A stretch of DNA of 64,000 nucleotides. Origin: Desulfovibrionaceae bacterium. Lineage in GTDB: Bacteria; Desulfobacterota; Desulfovibrionia; Desulfovibrionales; Desulfovibrionaceae. The DNA is taken from contig JAFGBU010000020.1 in NCBI GenBank assembly GCA_016932995.1, forward strand, positions 35,702-99,701, given 5' to 3'. The number at the start of each line of letters is the position of its first letter. Position 1 is the first letter of the stretch. Below are positions 7,833 to 17,138 of the stretch, one piece after another. The notes below the pieces were generated by a model that made no database searches, had not been told where the DNA came from, and worked only from the letters and a program-made list of their open reading frames with translations. A program made the position numbers and the translations under genes.

Positions 7833-9566
7833 GTGGACGTCAGCTGGAGGCGCAGGGAAAAGGGGCCCCTCCTGGCCGCGATCCTGGCCCTCGCGGTCCT
7901 GGGCGCGGGCAGCCTGTTTCTCACCTGGCAGAGCATCGAGCGCCAGCGCGAGGCCCTTGACGAGCACATGGCCCTGGCCGGCGGCGCGGTCATGCACGGG
8001 GTCGAGGGCCAGATCATGCGCCTCATGCGCGACCTGCGCTCCGGACCGGGCGCGGCCTCGCTCATGCCCCTGCTCGCCTCCGAGCTGTTCAAGGACATGG
8101 CCGGCCTGGAGGACATCTCGTTCATCGGCCTCTACGGCCGAGGCGGCCTGCTCGCGGCCGCATCGGGCGAGCCCCCCCCGGAGCTGGGCCAACGGCTCCC
8201 CGACCAGGTCCTGGCCGCGCTGGCCCAAAACGGCCGCTGGAGCCGGATGGCCGGGAGCGGAGAGGACCAGGTCCTGCTCCTGGCCAGGCCGGCCAGGCCG
8301 CCCCTGGCCAGGGCCTGCGACCTGGCCAGGCCCGGACCGGGCCGCCCGGCCCAAGGGCCCCCGGCCGTCCTGACCGTGGGCCTCAACGCCAAGAGGCACC
8401 TGGCCCGCTTCGACCAGTCCCGACGCGCGGCCATGATACAGGCCGGGTACGTGCTCGGCGCGGCCCTGCTGCTCTGGGGCCTGGGCTTCGCCTACCTGCG
8501 CCGCAGGGACCAGGCCAGGCGGCTCTCGGGCCTGGAGCGCTTCCAGTCCAAGCTCCTGGACAGCATGCCGGACGGCATCCTGAGCATCGGCCCGGCAGGC
8601 GAGATCACCGCGGCCAACGGCTCGGCCGCCGGGCTTCTGGCCGCGCCGGGCGAAAGGACCCGGCTCATCGGCCGCAAGTGGTCCGAGTTCCCCTTCCAGG
8701 ACCTCTGCCAGGGCCCTGAGTGGCGCAAGTACGACCACCAGGGCAGGAGGCTGGAGATGCTCTGCGTGCCCCTGCAGGAGCCGGCAGGCCCGCAGGAGGC
8801 CCCGGAGCGCCTCATCCTGGTCAGGGACCGGACCAGGATGAAGGCCCTGGAGGACGACCTCCAGGAGGCCAGGCGCCTGGCCGAGGTCGGATCCCTGGCC
8901 GCCGGGGTGGCCCACGAGGTGCGCAACCCCCTGAGCTCGCTGCGCGGATTCGCCCAGCTGTTCGCCGAAAAGCTGGCCGGGGACCAGACCCTGGCCGCCT
9001 ACGCCGAGACCATGGTCCAGGAGGCCGACCGCCTGAACCGGGTGGTCACGGACCTCCTGTTTCTGGCCCGGCCCAGGGACCTGGCCCCAAGGGACCTGGA
9101 CCTGGATGCGGCCGTCCAGGACCTGTTCAGGCTCCTGCGCTTCGAGCTCAAGGCCAAGGAGGTGAGCCCGAGGCTGGACATCGAGGCCGAAACCGTGTTC
9201 GCCGATCCCGACGCCCTGCGCCAGGCCCTTTTGAACCTGCTGGTCAACAGCCTGGACGCCCTGCCGGACAAGGGCGGGGAGTTGCGCCTGGCCTCCAGGC
9301 GCGGCGCTGACGCCAAGGGCTGGCCCGGGACCTGGCTGAGCGTCGAGGACAACGGCCCGGGCATGGCCGGGGAGGTCAGGGACCGGGCCCTGGAGCCCTT
9401 CTACACGGCCAAGGAAAAGGGCACCGGCCTGGGCCTGGCCATTGTCCAGACCATCATGCGCGGCCACAAGGGCCTGGTGGAGATCGACTCCGGGCCCGGC
9501 CAAGGCGCGAGGCTCAAACTCTTTTTCCCGGACCCGGAGGCAGGCGATGAACGACCCGCGGCGTAG
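7833..9566 (+). CDS. Membrane PAS-domain sensor histidine kinase, ZraS/NtrB-like
   Basis: 577 residues from GTG 7833, two bases after the previous stop. Membrane segments at about residues 11-30 and 195-220 enclose a periplasmic sensor region; a PAS-like domain follows (SMPDGILSIGPAGEITAANG), then HisKA with phosphoacceptor H361 in AHEVRNPLSSLRGF, and HATPase_c with NLLVNSLDAL, DNGPGMA and KGTGLGLAIV. The kinase should phosphorylate the regulator encoded next, whose start overlaps it by 20 bases. With a ZraP-like gene upstream, a ZraS-type metal or envelope sensor is the best guess; the ligand cannot be read. Confidence 0.88.
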   Translation: MDVSWRRREKGPLLAAILALAVLGAGSLFLTWQSIERQREALDEHMALAGGAVMHGVEGQIMRLMRDLRSGPGAASLMPLLASELFKDMAGLEDISFIGLYGRGGLLAAASGEPPPELGQRLPDQVLAALAQNGRWSRMAGSGEDQVLLLARPARPPLARACDLARPGPGRPAQGPPAVLTVGLNAKRHLARFDQSRRAAMIQAGYVLGAALLLWGLGFAYLRRRDQARRLSGLERFQSKLLDSMPDGILSIGPAGEITAANGSAAGLLAAPGERTRLIGRKWSEFPFQDLCQGPEWRKYDHQGRRLEMLCVPLQEPAGPQEAPERLILVRDRTRMKALEDDLQEARRLAEVGSLAAGVAHEVRNPLSSLRGFAQLFAEKLAGDQTLAAYAETMVQEADRLNRVVTDLLFLARPRDLAPRDLDLDAAVQDLFRLLRFELKAKEVSPRLDIEAETVFADPDALRQALLNLLVNSLDALPDKGGELRLASRRGADAKGWPGTWLSVEDNGPGMAGEVRDRALEPFYTAKEKGTGLGLAIVQTIMRGHKGLVEIDSGPGQGARLKLFFPDPEAGDERPAA

Positions 9567-10908
9567 CGTCCTGGTGGTCGACGACGAGCCCGGCCACCGG
9601 CTCATGGTCCGGGCGGTCCTGGAGCACGCCGGCTGGCTGGTCCTGGAGGCCGCTTCCGGGGCCGAGGCCCTGCACATCGTCGCCGCCCAGGGTCCGGACG
9701 CGCCCCAGGCGGCCCTGGCGGACATGCGCATGCCCGGCATGGACGGCCTGGCCCTGCTCAGGGAGCTCCGCTCCAGGCGGCCGGACATGCCGGTGATCCT
9801 GTTCACCGCCTTCGGCAGCGTGGGCTCGGCGGTCGAGGCCATGAAAAAGGGGGCCTTCGACTACCTGACCAAGCCGGCGGACAACGAGGAGCTCAAGGCG
9901 GTCCTGGACAAGGCCTTTGAGTACCGCCGCCTGGTGGTCGAGAACGCCAGGCTCCGGGAGGCCGTGGGCCGACCCCTGGCCGACACCCTGATCGGGTCCG
10001 GCCCGGCCATGGATCGGGTCCGGGCCCTGGTGGCCCAGGCCGGGCCCTCCGAGGCCACGGTCCTGATCAGCGGCGAGTCGGGCACGGGCAAGGAGCTGGT
10101 GGCCAGGGCCCTGCACAGGGCCAGCCCGAGGTCCGCGGGCCCCCTGGTCACGGTCAACTGCGCCGCCCTGCCCGCGGAGCTCCTGGAGAGCGAGCTGTTC
10201 GGCTATAAAAAGGGCGCGTTCACCGGCGCGGCGCGCGACAAGCCCGGCCGCTTCCAGCTGGCCCACGGGGGCACGCTGTTTCTGGACGAGATCGGCGAGC
10301 TGCCCCGGCCCGTCCAGGCCAAGCTGTTGCGCGCCCTGCAGGAGCGCCGCGTGGAGCCCTTGGGCGGCCTGGGGCCGGAGGAGACCGACGCGCGCATAAT
10401 CGCGGCCACCAACCGGGACCTGCGCCGGGACGTGGAGGCCAAGAGGTTCAGGGAGGACCTGTTCTTCAGGCTGGCGGTCCTGGAGATCGACATCCCGCCG
10501 CTCCGGGAGCGGCTGGAGGACCTGCCGCTCTTGGTCGGCCACCTGCTCGGCAAGCTGGGCGAAAAGAACGCCAAGCGGGTGCGCAGCGTGTCCCCGGCCT
10601 TCATGGAGGCCCTGGGCGCGCACGACTGGCCGGGAAACGTGCGCGAGCTGGAAAACGTGCTCGAACGGGCCCTGATCCTGGCCCGCTCCGACCGCCTGGG
10701 CCCCGAGCTGCTGCCGCCCCAGATCTCGGGCCGGGCCAAGGGGTCCGGGACCGCTGCCCCGGACTCGCTCGACCAGGCCGAGAAGCAGGCCTTGGTGCGC
10801 GCCCTTGAGGCCAACCAGGGCCACCGCCAGAACACCGCCGACGACCTGGGCGTGAGCCGCCGCAGCCTGCAGTACAAGCTGAAAAAATACGGGCTCACCA
10901 AACGCTAG
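9547..10908 (+). CDS. Sigma-54-dependent response regulator, ZraR/NtrC family
   Basis: 453 residues. Receiver domain with D12, D13 and phosphoacceptor D59 ([12 protein letters not shown]), T/K switch residues (LFTAFGS, YLTKPAD). AAA+ domain with Walker A GESGTGKE, the sigma-54-contacting GAFTGA, Walker [11 protein letters not shown] and arginine-rich [10 protein letters not shown]-terminal Fis-type HTH ([20 protein letters not shown]). The ATG at 9547 lies inside the kinase gene, so the two are coupled. Predicted to activate the sigma-54 promoter at 6305. Confidence 0.93.
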   Translation: MNDPRRSVLVVDDEPGHRLMVRAVLEHAGWLVLEAASGAEALHIVAAQGPDAPQAALADMRMPGMDGLALLRELRSRRPDMPVILFTAFGSVGSAVEAMKKGAFDYLTKPADNEELKAVLDKAFEYRRLVVENARLREAVGRPLADTLIGSGPAMDRVRALVAQAGPSEATVLISGESGTGKELVARALHRASPRSAGPLVTVNCAALPAELLESELFGYKKGAFTGAARDKPGRFQLAHGGTLFLDEIGELPRPVQAKLLRALQERRVEPLGGLGPEETDARIIAATNRDLRRDVEAKRFREDLFFRLAVLEIDIPPLRERLEDLPLLVGHLLGKLGEKNAKRVRSVSPAFMEALGAHDWPGNVRELENVLERALILARSDRLGPELLPPQISGRAKGSGTAAPDSLDQAEKQALVRALEANQGHRQNTADDLGVSRRSLQYKLKKYGLTKR

Positions 10909-10964
10909 ATTGGCGGGGCTTTTTCGGTTAAGTTGACCCGGCCGCACCGCGGACCGGAGGGTTC

Positions 10965-12026
10965 ATGACCGAAGAGGCCTTGAAGGAAACCGTCCCGGCC
11001 GAGGCCCTGGAAAGGGCCGAGGCCGTGCTCAGGGAACGCTTCCGCCACTGCGGGCTGGAGGACCCCGGGCTCAAGGCCATCTTCAGGCACGGGGTCGAGC
11101 GCACGGCCCGGGACCTGGCCTTTGGACCGCCCGCGGCCAGCCCGGACAGCCCGCCGAAGGCCCGGGCCAAGGCCGCGGCCAGGATCGTGGACCCCATCGA
11201 CCTGCTCAAGGACAACCCGTCCCTGCCCTCCCTGCCCCAGATATTCTTCGAGCTCCAGACCGCCCTGGCCAGGCCCACGGCCTCGGCCTCGGACCTGGCC
11301 AGGGTCATCGGCCGGGACCCGGGCCTGTCCGCCCTGCTCCTGAGGATGGTCAACAGCGCCTTCTACAGCTTCCCCTCGCGCATCGACTCCATCTCCAGGG
11401 CGGTGACCGTGGTCGGGGTCCGCCAGCTCTCGCTCCTGGCCATGGGCTCCTCGGTCATGGACCTGTTCAAGGACATCCACGGCTCGGCCCTGGACCTCAA
11501 GGGCTTCTGGATGCACAGCGTGGCCTGCGGGACCGTGGCCCGGGAGCTGTGCCGCGTGTGCAAGACGGAAAAGCCCGAGCGCTGCTTCGTGGCCGGGCTG
11601 CTGCACGACATCGGCCTGATGGTCCTGGCCAAGTCCGCGCCCGAGGCCCTCGGCCAGGCCCTGGACCTGGCCAGGGCCGAGGGCCTCCCCCTGCACCTGG
11701 CCGAGCGCAGGCTCATGGGCTTCGACCACGCCAGGCTCGGCGGCATGCTCCTGCAGAAGTGGCGGCTGCCCTTCGAGCTGGTCGGCGCGGTCCTGGAGCA
11801 CCACTCCGCGCCCGGCCAGGACTCGCCGGACGAGGCCCTGGCCGTCCACCTGGCCGAGATCATCGTCTGCGGCCTGGGCGTGGGCAACTGCCCGGAGAAC
11901 GCGGTGCCCCGGTCAGAGCCCGGGGACTGGGAGCGCCTCGGCCTGGACGAGCAGGGCCTGGACCAGGTGATCCTGGAGGCCGGGGAAAAGATCGACGAGG
12001 CCCTGTCCATACTCATGCGCGCCTAG
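10965..12026 (+). CDS. HDOD domain protein
   Basis: 353 residues, preceded by CCGGAGGGTTC. A central HDOD domain begins LPSLPQIFFELQTAL with RDPGLSALLLRMVNSAFY and carries GLLHDIGLMVLAK (H214-D215). HDOD proteins are degenerate HD-domain signalling proteins that usually lack a full metal-binding set, often tied to two-component or c-di-GMP networks. No second output domain is seen; the N-terminal roughly 80 residues are unassigned. It follows the regulator gene in the same direction but after a 56-base gap, so operon membership is possible. Confidence 0.85.
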   Translation: MTEEALKETVPAEALERAEAVLRERFRHCGLEDPGLKAIFRHGVERTARDLAFGPPAASPDSPPKARAKAAARIVDPIDLLKDNPSLPSLPQIFFELQTALARPTASASDLARVIGRDPGLSALLLRMVNSAFYSFPSRIDSISRAVTVVGVRQLSLLAMGSSVMDLFKDIHGSALDLKGFWMHSVACGTVARELCRVCKTEKPERCFVAGLLHDIGLMVLAKSAPEALGQALDLARAEGLPLHLAERRLMGFDHARLGGMLLQKWRLPFELVGAVLEHHSAPGQDSPDEALAVHLAEIIVCGLGVGNCPENAVPRSEPGDWERLGLDEQGLDQVILEAGEKIDEALSILMRA

Positions 12027-12090
12027 GGCCCGGTTTGACAAGCCCGGGCCCAGGGCTTAGTTGCCTTCAATCACTTCCGGAGGGATTAAC

Positions 12091-12312
12091 ATGCGAGAAA
12101 AAGTCGAGGCCACCCTGAACAAGATCCGGCCCATGCTCCAGGCCGACGGCGGGGACGTGGAGCTCGTCGAGGTCACGGCCAAGGGCGTGGTCAAGGTCCG
12201 CTTGCAGGGCGCCTGCAAGGGCTGCCCCATGTCCCAGATGACCCTCAAGAACGGGATCGAGCGCCTGCTGCTCAAGGAGGTCCCGGAGGTCAAGGCGGTT
12301 GAGGCGGTCTAG
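12091..12312 (+). CDS. NifU C-terminal domain (Nfu-type) Fe-S scaffold
   Basis: 73 residues after CTTCCGGAGGGATTAAC. It is a stand-alone Nfu domain: MLQADGGDVELVEV and the cluster-binding CxxC in QGACKGCPMSQMTLKNGIE. These proteins carry a 4Fe-4S cluster between two subunits and deliver it to apo-enzymes in the cytoplasm. The upstream gap has a hairpin of GGGCCCGG with CCGGGCCC that includes a TTGACA at 12035, a possible weak promoter. gltX follows in the same direction. Confidence 0.9.
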   Translation: MREKVEATLNKIRPMLQADGGDVELVEVTAKGVVKVRLQGACKGCPMSQMTLKNGIERLLLKEVPEVKAVEAV

Positions 12313-12372
12313 GCGTCCCTCCAGGGACCGGGCCCTGCCGCCGACGGACTTCCGACGCGTCCGGAGGCAGGC

Positions 12373-13767
12373 ATGAGCCAAGTCGTGACCAGGTTCGCGC
12401 CGAGCCCCACGGGCTTTCTGCACATCGGCGGGGCCCGGACCGCGCTCTTCAGCTGGCTCATGGCCAGGCAGGCCAAGGGCAGATTCCTGCTGCGCATCGA
12501 GGACACCGACCGCGAGCGCTCGACCGACCAGGCCATCGAGGCCATCCTCGCGTCCATGCGCTGGCTGGGCCTTAACTGGGACGGCGAGGCCGTGTACCAG
12601 AGCCGACGCATCGAGCGCCACAACCAGGCCGTGGACGAGCTGGTCCGAAAGGGCCGGGCCTACTGGTGCGAGTGCCCGCCGGAAGAGGTCCAGGCCATGC
12701 GCGACAGGGCCAGGCAGCGCGGCCTCAAGCCCAAGTACGACGGGACCTGCCGGGAAAAGGGCCTGGGGCCCGGACCCGGCCGGGCGGTGCGCCTGAAGAC
12801 CCCGCTGTCCGGGTCCACGAGCTACCAGGACCTGGTCAAGGGGCCCATCGTCGTGGACAACCAGGAGCTGGACGACATGGTCCTGCGCCGCTCCGACGGC
12901 ACGCCCACCTACAACCTGGCCGTGGTCGTGGACGACCACGACATGGGCGTGAGCCACGTGCTCCGGGGCGACGACCACGTCAACAACACCCCCAGGCAGA
13001 TCACCATCTACCGGGCCATGGGCTGGCCCGAGCCCGCCTTCGGCCACGTGCCCATGATCCTCGGCCCGGACAAGAAAAAGCTCTCCAAGCGCCACGGCGC
13101 GCTCTCGGTCATGGAGTACGAGAGGCTGGGCTATCTGCCCGAGGCCCTGGTCAACTACCTGGCCCGGCTGGGCTGGTCCTGCGGGGACAAGGAAATTTTC
13201 TCCCGCCAGGAGCTGGTCGAGCTGTTCAGCGTGGACAACCTGGGCTCGTCCGCGGCGGTCTTCGACCTTAAGAAGCTGGACTGGCTGAACAGCCAGTACA
13301 TCCAGGCCGGGGACCAGGCCCGGCTGGCCGGGCTGCTGGCCGAGTTCGTCAACAGGCGGACCCCCGGGGCGGGCCGGGCCGAGGACCTGGCCCGGGTCGT
13401 GCCCCTGCTGAAACCCAGGGCCAAGACCATGGTCGAGATGGCGGACAAGGCCGGCTTCTTCGTGGCCGACGCCCGGTCCCTGGCCTACGACCAAAAGGCG
13501 GTGGACAGGTTCCTCGACCCACAGGCCAAGGCCCTGATCCGGGAGTTCGCCGCGGCCCTGGAAGAGGCGGCCGGGTTCTCCCGGCAGGCCCTGGAACAGG
13601 CCGCCAAGTCGTTTTTGGACCGCCGGGGCCTCAAGTTCAAGGCCCTGGCCCAGCCGGTCAGGGTGGCGATCAGCGGCGCGGCCGAGAGCCCCGGGCTGTT
13701 CGAGACCATGGAGGCCCTGGGCCGGGACCAGACCCTGGGCCGGCTGAAAAGGGCCGCGGACCTCTAG
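12373..13767 (+). CDS. gltX: Glutamyl-tRNA synthetase
   Basis: 464 residues, normal for bacterial GluRS. Class I signature RFAPSPTGFLHIGGARTALF contains the HIGH-like site, and KKLSKRHG is the KMSKS-like loop. LLRIEDTDRERS is the glutamate-binding region. Its C-terminal anticodon domain is less conserved, as usual. Whether it is discriminating or also charges tRNA-Gln cannot be judged here; no gatCAB lies in the window. Terminated by the bidirectional hairpin at 13783. Confidence 0.96.
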   Translation: MSQVVTRFAPSPTGFLHIGGARTALFSWLMARQAKGRFLLRIEDTDRERSTDQAIEAILASMRWLGLNWDGEAVYQSRRIERHNQAVDELVRKGRAYWCECPPEEVQAMRDRARQRGLKPKYDGTCREKGLGPGPGRAVRLKTPLSGSTSYQDLVKGPIVVDNQELDDMVLRRSDGTPTYNLAVVVDDHDMGVSHVLRGDDHVNNTPRQITIYRAMGWPEPAFGHVPMILGPDKKKLSKRHGALSVMEYERLGYLPEALVNYLARLGWSCGDKEIFSRQELVELFSVDNLGSSAAVFDLKKLDWLNSQYIQAGDQARLAGLLAEFVNRRTPGAGRAEDLARVVPLLKPRAKTMVEMADKAGFFVADARSLAYDQKAVDRFLDPQAKALIREFAAALEEAAGFSRQALEQAAKSFLDRRGLKFKALAQPVRVAISGAAESPGLFETMEALGRDQTLGRLKRAADL

Positions 13768-13782
13768 CCCGGACCCCGGAAC

Positions 13783-13821
13783 AAAAAAGGCCCCGGCTCG
13801 AAAGAGCCGGGGCCTTTTTTG
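13783..13821. terminator. Bidirectional rho-independent terminator between gltX and rpmB
   Basis: Perfect hairpin with arms CCCCGGCTC and GAGCCGGGG, flanked by AAAAAAGG and CCTTTTTT, so it works on both strands for the convergent gltX and rpmB. Confidence 0.9.
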
Positions 13822-13839
13822 TCAACCAAAGAAAAAGGG

Positions 13840-14052
13840 CTACTCGGCCTTGGCCTCGGCCCGGGGCTTGACCACCTTGCCCGAGCGGATGCAGCGGGTG
13901 CAGGCCCTGATCTGGCGGACCTCGCCGCTGGGGAACTGCATCCTGACCTTCTGGAGATTGGGCAGGAAGCGGCGCTTGGTCTTGTTGTTGGCGTGGCTGA
14001 CGTTGTTTCCGGACTGCGGACCCTTGCCGCATATGTCGCATACCTGGGACAT
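13840..14052 (-). CDS. rpmB: 50S ribosomal protein L28
   Basis: 70 residues ([12 protein letters not shown]...). It is the zinc-binding C+ form, with CxxC near the N-terminus and a second pair ACTRC. The core [14 protein letters not shown] is typical of L28. Preceded on its strand by AGGAAGGAAATGTCC-type sequence with a good Shine-Dalgarno. Divergent from yceD, convergent with gltX. The C+ form implies zinc-replete ribosomes; no C- paralogue is in the window. Confidence 0.97.
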   Translation of the reverse strand: MSQVCDICGKGPQSGNNVSHANNKTKRRFLPNLQKVRMQFPSGEVRQIRACTRCIRSGKVVKPRAEAKAE

Positions 14053-14156
14053 TTCCTTCCTCCGAATTCGATCTCTGGACGTTCAGGACGCCCGGCGTGC
14101 CGGAGCGCAGACGGGCTACTTAGCCCTTTGCCCGGCAAAAGGCAAGCGCATTTCCC

Positions 14157-14184
14157 TTGACAAGCCGAAATAATACAATATACG
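14157..14184 (+). promoter_or_regulatory. Sigma-70-type promoter of the yceD-rpmF-plsX-fab operon
   Basis: TTGACA (14157) and TATACG (14179) are separated by 16 bases in an AT-rich patch (CGAAATAATACAATATACG). It lies 44 bases before the yceD ATG, the first gene of a long co-directional run. Confidence 0.6.
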
Positions 14185-14227
14185 AGAATTCGGCTGTCGC
14201 GCAAGGCAAGACAGGCCAGGGAAGCAC

Positions 14228-14743
14228 ATGTCCGATCTGTGGATTGCCGTTGGGGACCTCCCGGCCGAGGGCCGGGAATTTTCTTTTTCTGACCAGGGGT
14301 TCTGGACCAAGGCCCTCAAGGCCTTCGACCTGTCCTGCTCCCTGGCCGGGCCCCTTGAGGCCTCGGTCCTGATAAGGCCCCAGGGCGACGGGGTGCTGGT
14401 CAGCGGCAGGCTCTCGGGCCTGGCGCTCGTGCCCTGCGACCGCTGCGCCGAGCCCTTTGAGCAGCCGGTCAAGGCCGAGTTTACGGGCTTCGAGGGCCGC
14501 GGGGACCAGGACGGCCCGGGCGAGGCCAGGCTGCGCGAGCAGGGCGGCGCACTGGAGCTGAACATCGGGGCCGTGCTCTGGGAGCAGTTCGTGCTCGCCC
14601 TGCCGGTCAAGCCCCTGTGCTCGGAATCGTGCCGGGGACTGTGCCCGGGATGCGGGAAAAACCTCAACACCGAGGTCTGCTCCTGCAAGACCGAAAAGGG
14701 CGATCCAAGGCTTGCGGCATTGCGTAAACTGAAGCTATCCTAA
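14228..14743 (+). CDS. yceD: DUF177 (YceD-like) protein
   Basis: 171 residues. The family is conserved immediately upstream of rpmF; it has been linked to 23S rRNA/L32 metabolism in other organisms. Visible: central LVPCDRCAEPFEQPV, a conserved Cys pair, and a C-terminal cysteine-rich stretch (CSESCRGLCPGCGKNLN, then CSCK) suggesting metal binding. Ends with DPRLAALRKLKL, typical of the family. A stop 50 bases before rpmF fits coupled expression. Confidence 0.88.
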   Translation: MSDLWIAVGDLPAEGREFSFSDQGFWTKALKAFDLSCSLAGPLEASVLIRPQGDGVLVSGRLSGLALVPCDRCAEPFEQPVKAEFTGFEGRGDQDGPGEARLREQGGALELNIGAVLWEQFVLALPVKPLCSESCRGLCPGCGKNLNTEVCSCKTEKGDPRLAALRKLKLS

Positions 14744-14793
14744 CGGCCCGGACAGCCGACAACCGACAACAACTTCATCCCAAGGAAGTCATC

Positions 14794-14973
14794 ATGGCCT
14801 TACCCAAGAAGAGAACCTCGAGATCCAGAAAGGGCATGCGCCGGTCGCACGACCAGGTCCAGACGCCGAACGTGATCTACTGCGAATGCGGCGAGCCGAC
14901 CCTGCCCCACAGGGCCTGCCCGGTCTGCGGATCATACAAGGGACGCCAGGTCACCGAACGCGAAGATGGCTAA
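14794..14973 (+). CDS. rpmF: 50S ribosomal protein L32
   Basis: 59 residues beginning MALPKKRTSRSRKGMRRSHD, with CAAGGAAGTCATC before ATG. Zinc-binding form with cysteines 30, 32, 42 and 45 (YCECG, ACPVCG). Its stop overlaps the plsX start by 8 bases, the classic rpmF-plsX arrangement that links ribosome and lipid synthesis. Confidence 0.97.
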   Translation: MALPKKRTSRSRKGMRRSHDQVQTPNVIYCECGEPTLPHRACPVCGSYKGRQVTEREDG

Positions 14974-16000
14974 GACCCCGGTCATCGCCGTTGACGCCAT
15001 GGGCGGCGACTTCGGCCCCAGGGTCATAGTCCCGGCCGCGGTGGACGCCGTCAAGCGCGGGCTCTGCGCGGTCCTGGTCGGGGACGAAACCCAGGTCCGC
15101 GCGGAGCTGGCCAGGTGCGCCCCGGCCGGCGCGGACCTGGAGGTGGTCCACGCCTCCCAGGTCGTGGGCATGAACGAAAAGCCCTCCGAGGCCCTGCGGC
15201 GCAAGAAGGACTCGTCCATCCAGGTGGCCTGCAACCTGGTCCAGGCCGGCGCGGCCGACGGCGTGGTCAGCGCCGGGAACTCCGGGGCCACCGTGGCCTG
15301 CGGCATGTTCACCCTGGGCCGGATCAAGGGCGTCCAGCGCCCGGGCCTGGCCGGGGTCATGCCCACGGAAAAGAACCCCATCGTGGTCATAGACGTCGGG
15401 GCGAACGTGGACTCCAAGCCCTCGCACCTCTTCCAGTTCGCGATCATGGCCGACGCCCTGGCCAAGGACGTGCTCGGGGTGCCCAATCCCAAGGTCGGCC
15501 TGCTGTCCATCGGCGAGGAGGAGGGCAAGGGCAACCTGGTGGTCAAGGAGGCCTTTGATTTCCTGAGGCGCTCGTCGCTGAACTTCATCGGCAACGTCGA
15601 GGGCCGGGACATCTTCACCGGCGAGGTCGACGTGATCGTCTGCGACGGGTTCGTGGGCAACGTCGTGCTCAAGCTCTCCGAGGGCATGGCCAAGTCCTTC
15701 GGCAACGTGCTCAAGGCCGAGCTCAGGCGCAACCTGAGCTCCAAGCTCGGGGCCATGCTGTCCATGCCCGCGCTGAGCCGCTTCGCCGCGATCATGGACT
15801 ACGCCGAGTACGGCGGGGCGCCGCTGTTGGGCCTCAACGGCATCGTCATCGTCTGTCACGGCGCGAGCAACTCCAAGGCCATGACCAACGCCATAGGCAT
15901 GGCCTCGACATTCGTGTCCAGCAAGACCCACAAGCACATGACCGAGGTGCTCATGGCCCACAGCGAGCTGGCCGAGGCCGGCCGCAGGGTCAAGGTCTAG
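14966..16000 (+). CDS. plsX: Phosphate acyltransferase PlsX
   Basis: 344 residues. PlsX converts acyl-ACP to acyl-phosphate, feeding glycerol-3-phosphate acylation by PlsY. Visible: N-terminal VIAVDAMGGDFGP, then VVSAGNSGATVA, VIDVGANVDSKP, and VCDGFVGNVVLKLSEG. The ATG is inside the end of rpmF. Peripheral membrane enzyme, first lipid gene of the operon. Confidence 0.96.
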   Translation: MAKTPVIAVDAMGGDFGPRVIVPAAVDAVKRGLCAVLVGDETQVRAELARCAPAGADLEVVHASQVVGMNEKPSEALRRKKDSSIQVACNLVQAGAADGVVSAGNSGATVACGMFTLGRIKGVQRPGLAGVMPTEKNPIVVIDVGANVDSKPSHLFQFAIMADALAKDVLGVPNPKVGLLSIGEEEGKGNLVVKEAFDFLRRSSLNFIGNVEGRDIFTGEVDVIVCDGFVGNVVLKLSEGMAKSFGNVLKAELRRNLSSKLGAMLSMPALSRFAAIMDYAEYGGAPLLGLNGIVIVCHGASNSKAMTNAIGMASTFVSSKTHKHMTEVLMAHSELAEAGRRVKV

Positions 16001-16038
16001 GCCTTGCGCCGGACGTCTTTGAGACCGATGATCAGGAC

Positions 16039-17031
16039 ATGAAAGCACAGTGCATCATACGCGGCCTGGGGCTCAAGGTCCCGAAAAAGGTGGTCAGCAA
16101 CGCGGACCTCGAAAAACTGGTCGAGACCTCGGACGAGTGGATCGTGACCAGGACCGGGATCCGCACCCGGTGCGTGGCCAACGCCAGTGAGACCTGCTCC
16201 GAGCTGGCCCTGGCCGCGGCCGGTCAGGCCCTGGACCAGGCCGGCATGGCGGCCGAGGACTTGACCCACATCGTGGTCGGCACCTTTTCCGCGGACTACG
16301 TCATCCCCTCGGCGGCCTGCGTCCTGGAGCACAAGCTGGGCCTCAAGAACAGGGTCGCCCTGGACGTGTCCGCGGCCTGCTCGGGCTTTCTGTACTCGGT
16401 GGAGGTGGCCAGGGGGCTCATCGCCCTGCACCCCGAAAGCCGCGTCCTGGTCTGCGCCTCGGAGATACTGACCTCCAGGACCAACTGGGAGGACCGCTCG
16501 ACCTGCGTCCTGTTCGGGGACGGGGCCGGGGCCGCGGTGCTCACGGCCGACGCCCCGGGCCTGGCCGGGGGCCGGATAATCGACCTGCTCCTGGCCTCTG
16601 ACGGCAGCCTCGGCGACCTGCTCTCGGTCAAGGGCGGCGGGTCCGCGGCCCCGTACAGGCTCGGCGACAGGGTCGGCGAGGAGTTCTTCGCCCAGATGAT
16701 GGGCCGCGAGGTCTACAAGCACGCGGTCAGGAACATGACCGCCATCAGCCAGGACCTGCTGGCCAGAAACCGGGTCCACAAGGACGACCTGGACGTGCTC
16801 CTGCCGCACCAGGCCAACCTGCGGATCATCGAGGCCGTGGGCAGGAAGCTGGACATCCCCCCGGAAAAGGTCTTCGTCAACGTGGACCGCTACGGCAACA
16901 CCTCGGCCGCCTCGGTGCCCCTGGCCCTTACCGAGGCCAGGCAGACCGGGTTCATCAAGGACGGCGACCTGGTCCTGGTGACCACCTTCGGCGGCGGATT
17001 CACCTGGGGCGCGGCGCTCATCCGCTTCTAG
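16039..17031 (+). CDS. fabH: Beta-ketoacyl-ACP synthase III
   Basis: 330 residues. Starts fatty-acid synthesis by condensing acetyl-CoA with malonyl-ACP. The catalytic triad is visible: C114 (DVSAACSGFLY), H257 (LLPHQANLRII) and N287 (RYGNTSAAS). Also DEWIVTRTGIRTR near residue 35, and the C-terminal GGGFTWGAALIRF. Directly after plsX. Confidence 0.97.
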   Translation: MKAQCIIRGLGLKVPKKVVSNADLEKLVETSDEWIVTRTGIRTRCVANASETCSELALAAAGQALDQAGMAAEDLTHIVVGTFSADYVIPSAACVLEHKLGLKNRVALDVSAACSGFLYSVEVARGLIALHPESRVLVCASEILTSRTNWEDRSTCVLFGDGAGAAVLTADAPGLAGGRIIDLLLASDGSLGDLLSVKGGGSAAPYRLGDRVGEEFFAQMMGREVYKHAVRNMTAISQDLLARNRVHKDDLDVLLPHQANLRIIEAVGRKLDIPPEKVFVNVDRYGNTSAASVPLALTEARQTGFIKDGDLVLVTTFGGGFTWGAALIRF

Positions 17032-17138
17032 CCCCGGCCGCGCAACCGCCGCCCCGAGCGCTTCCGAATTTGCAGTCCGGCATCAATTAGTATATCTGGA
17101 CCTGACCGCCAGGCAGGCGCACCAAAGGGATGAAATCC

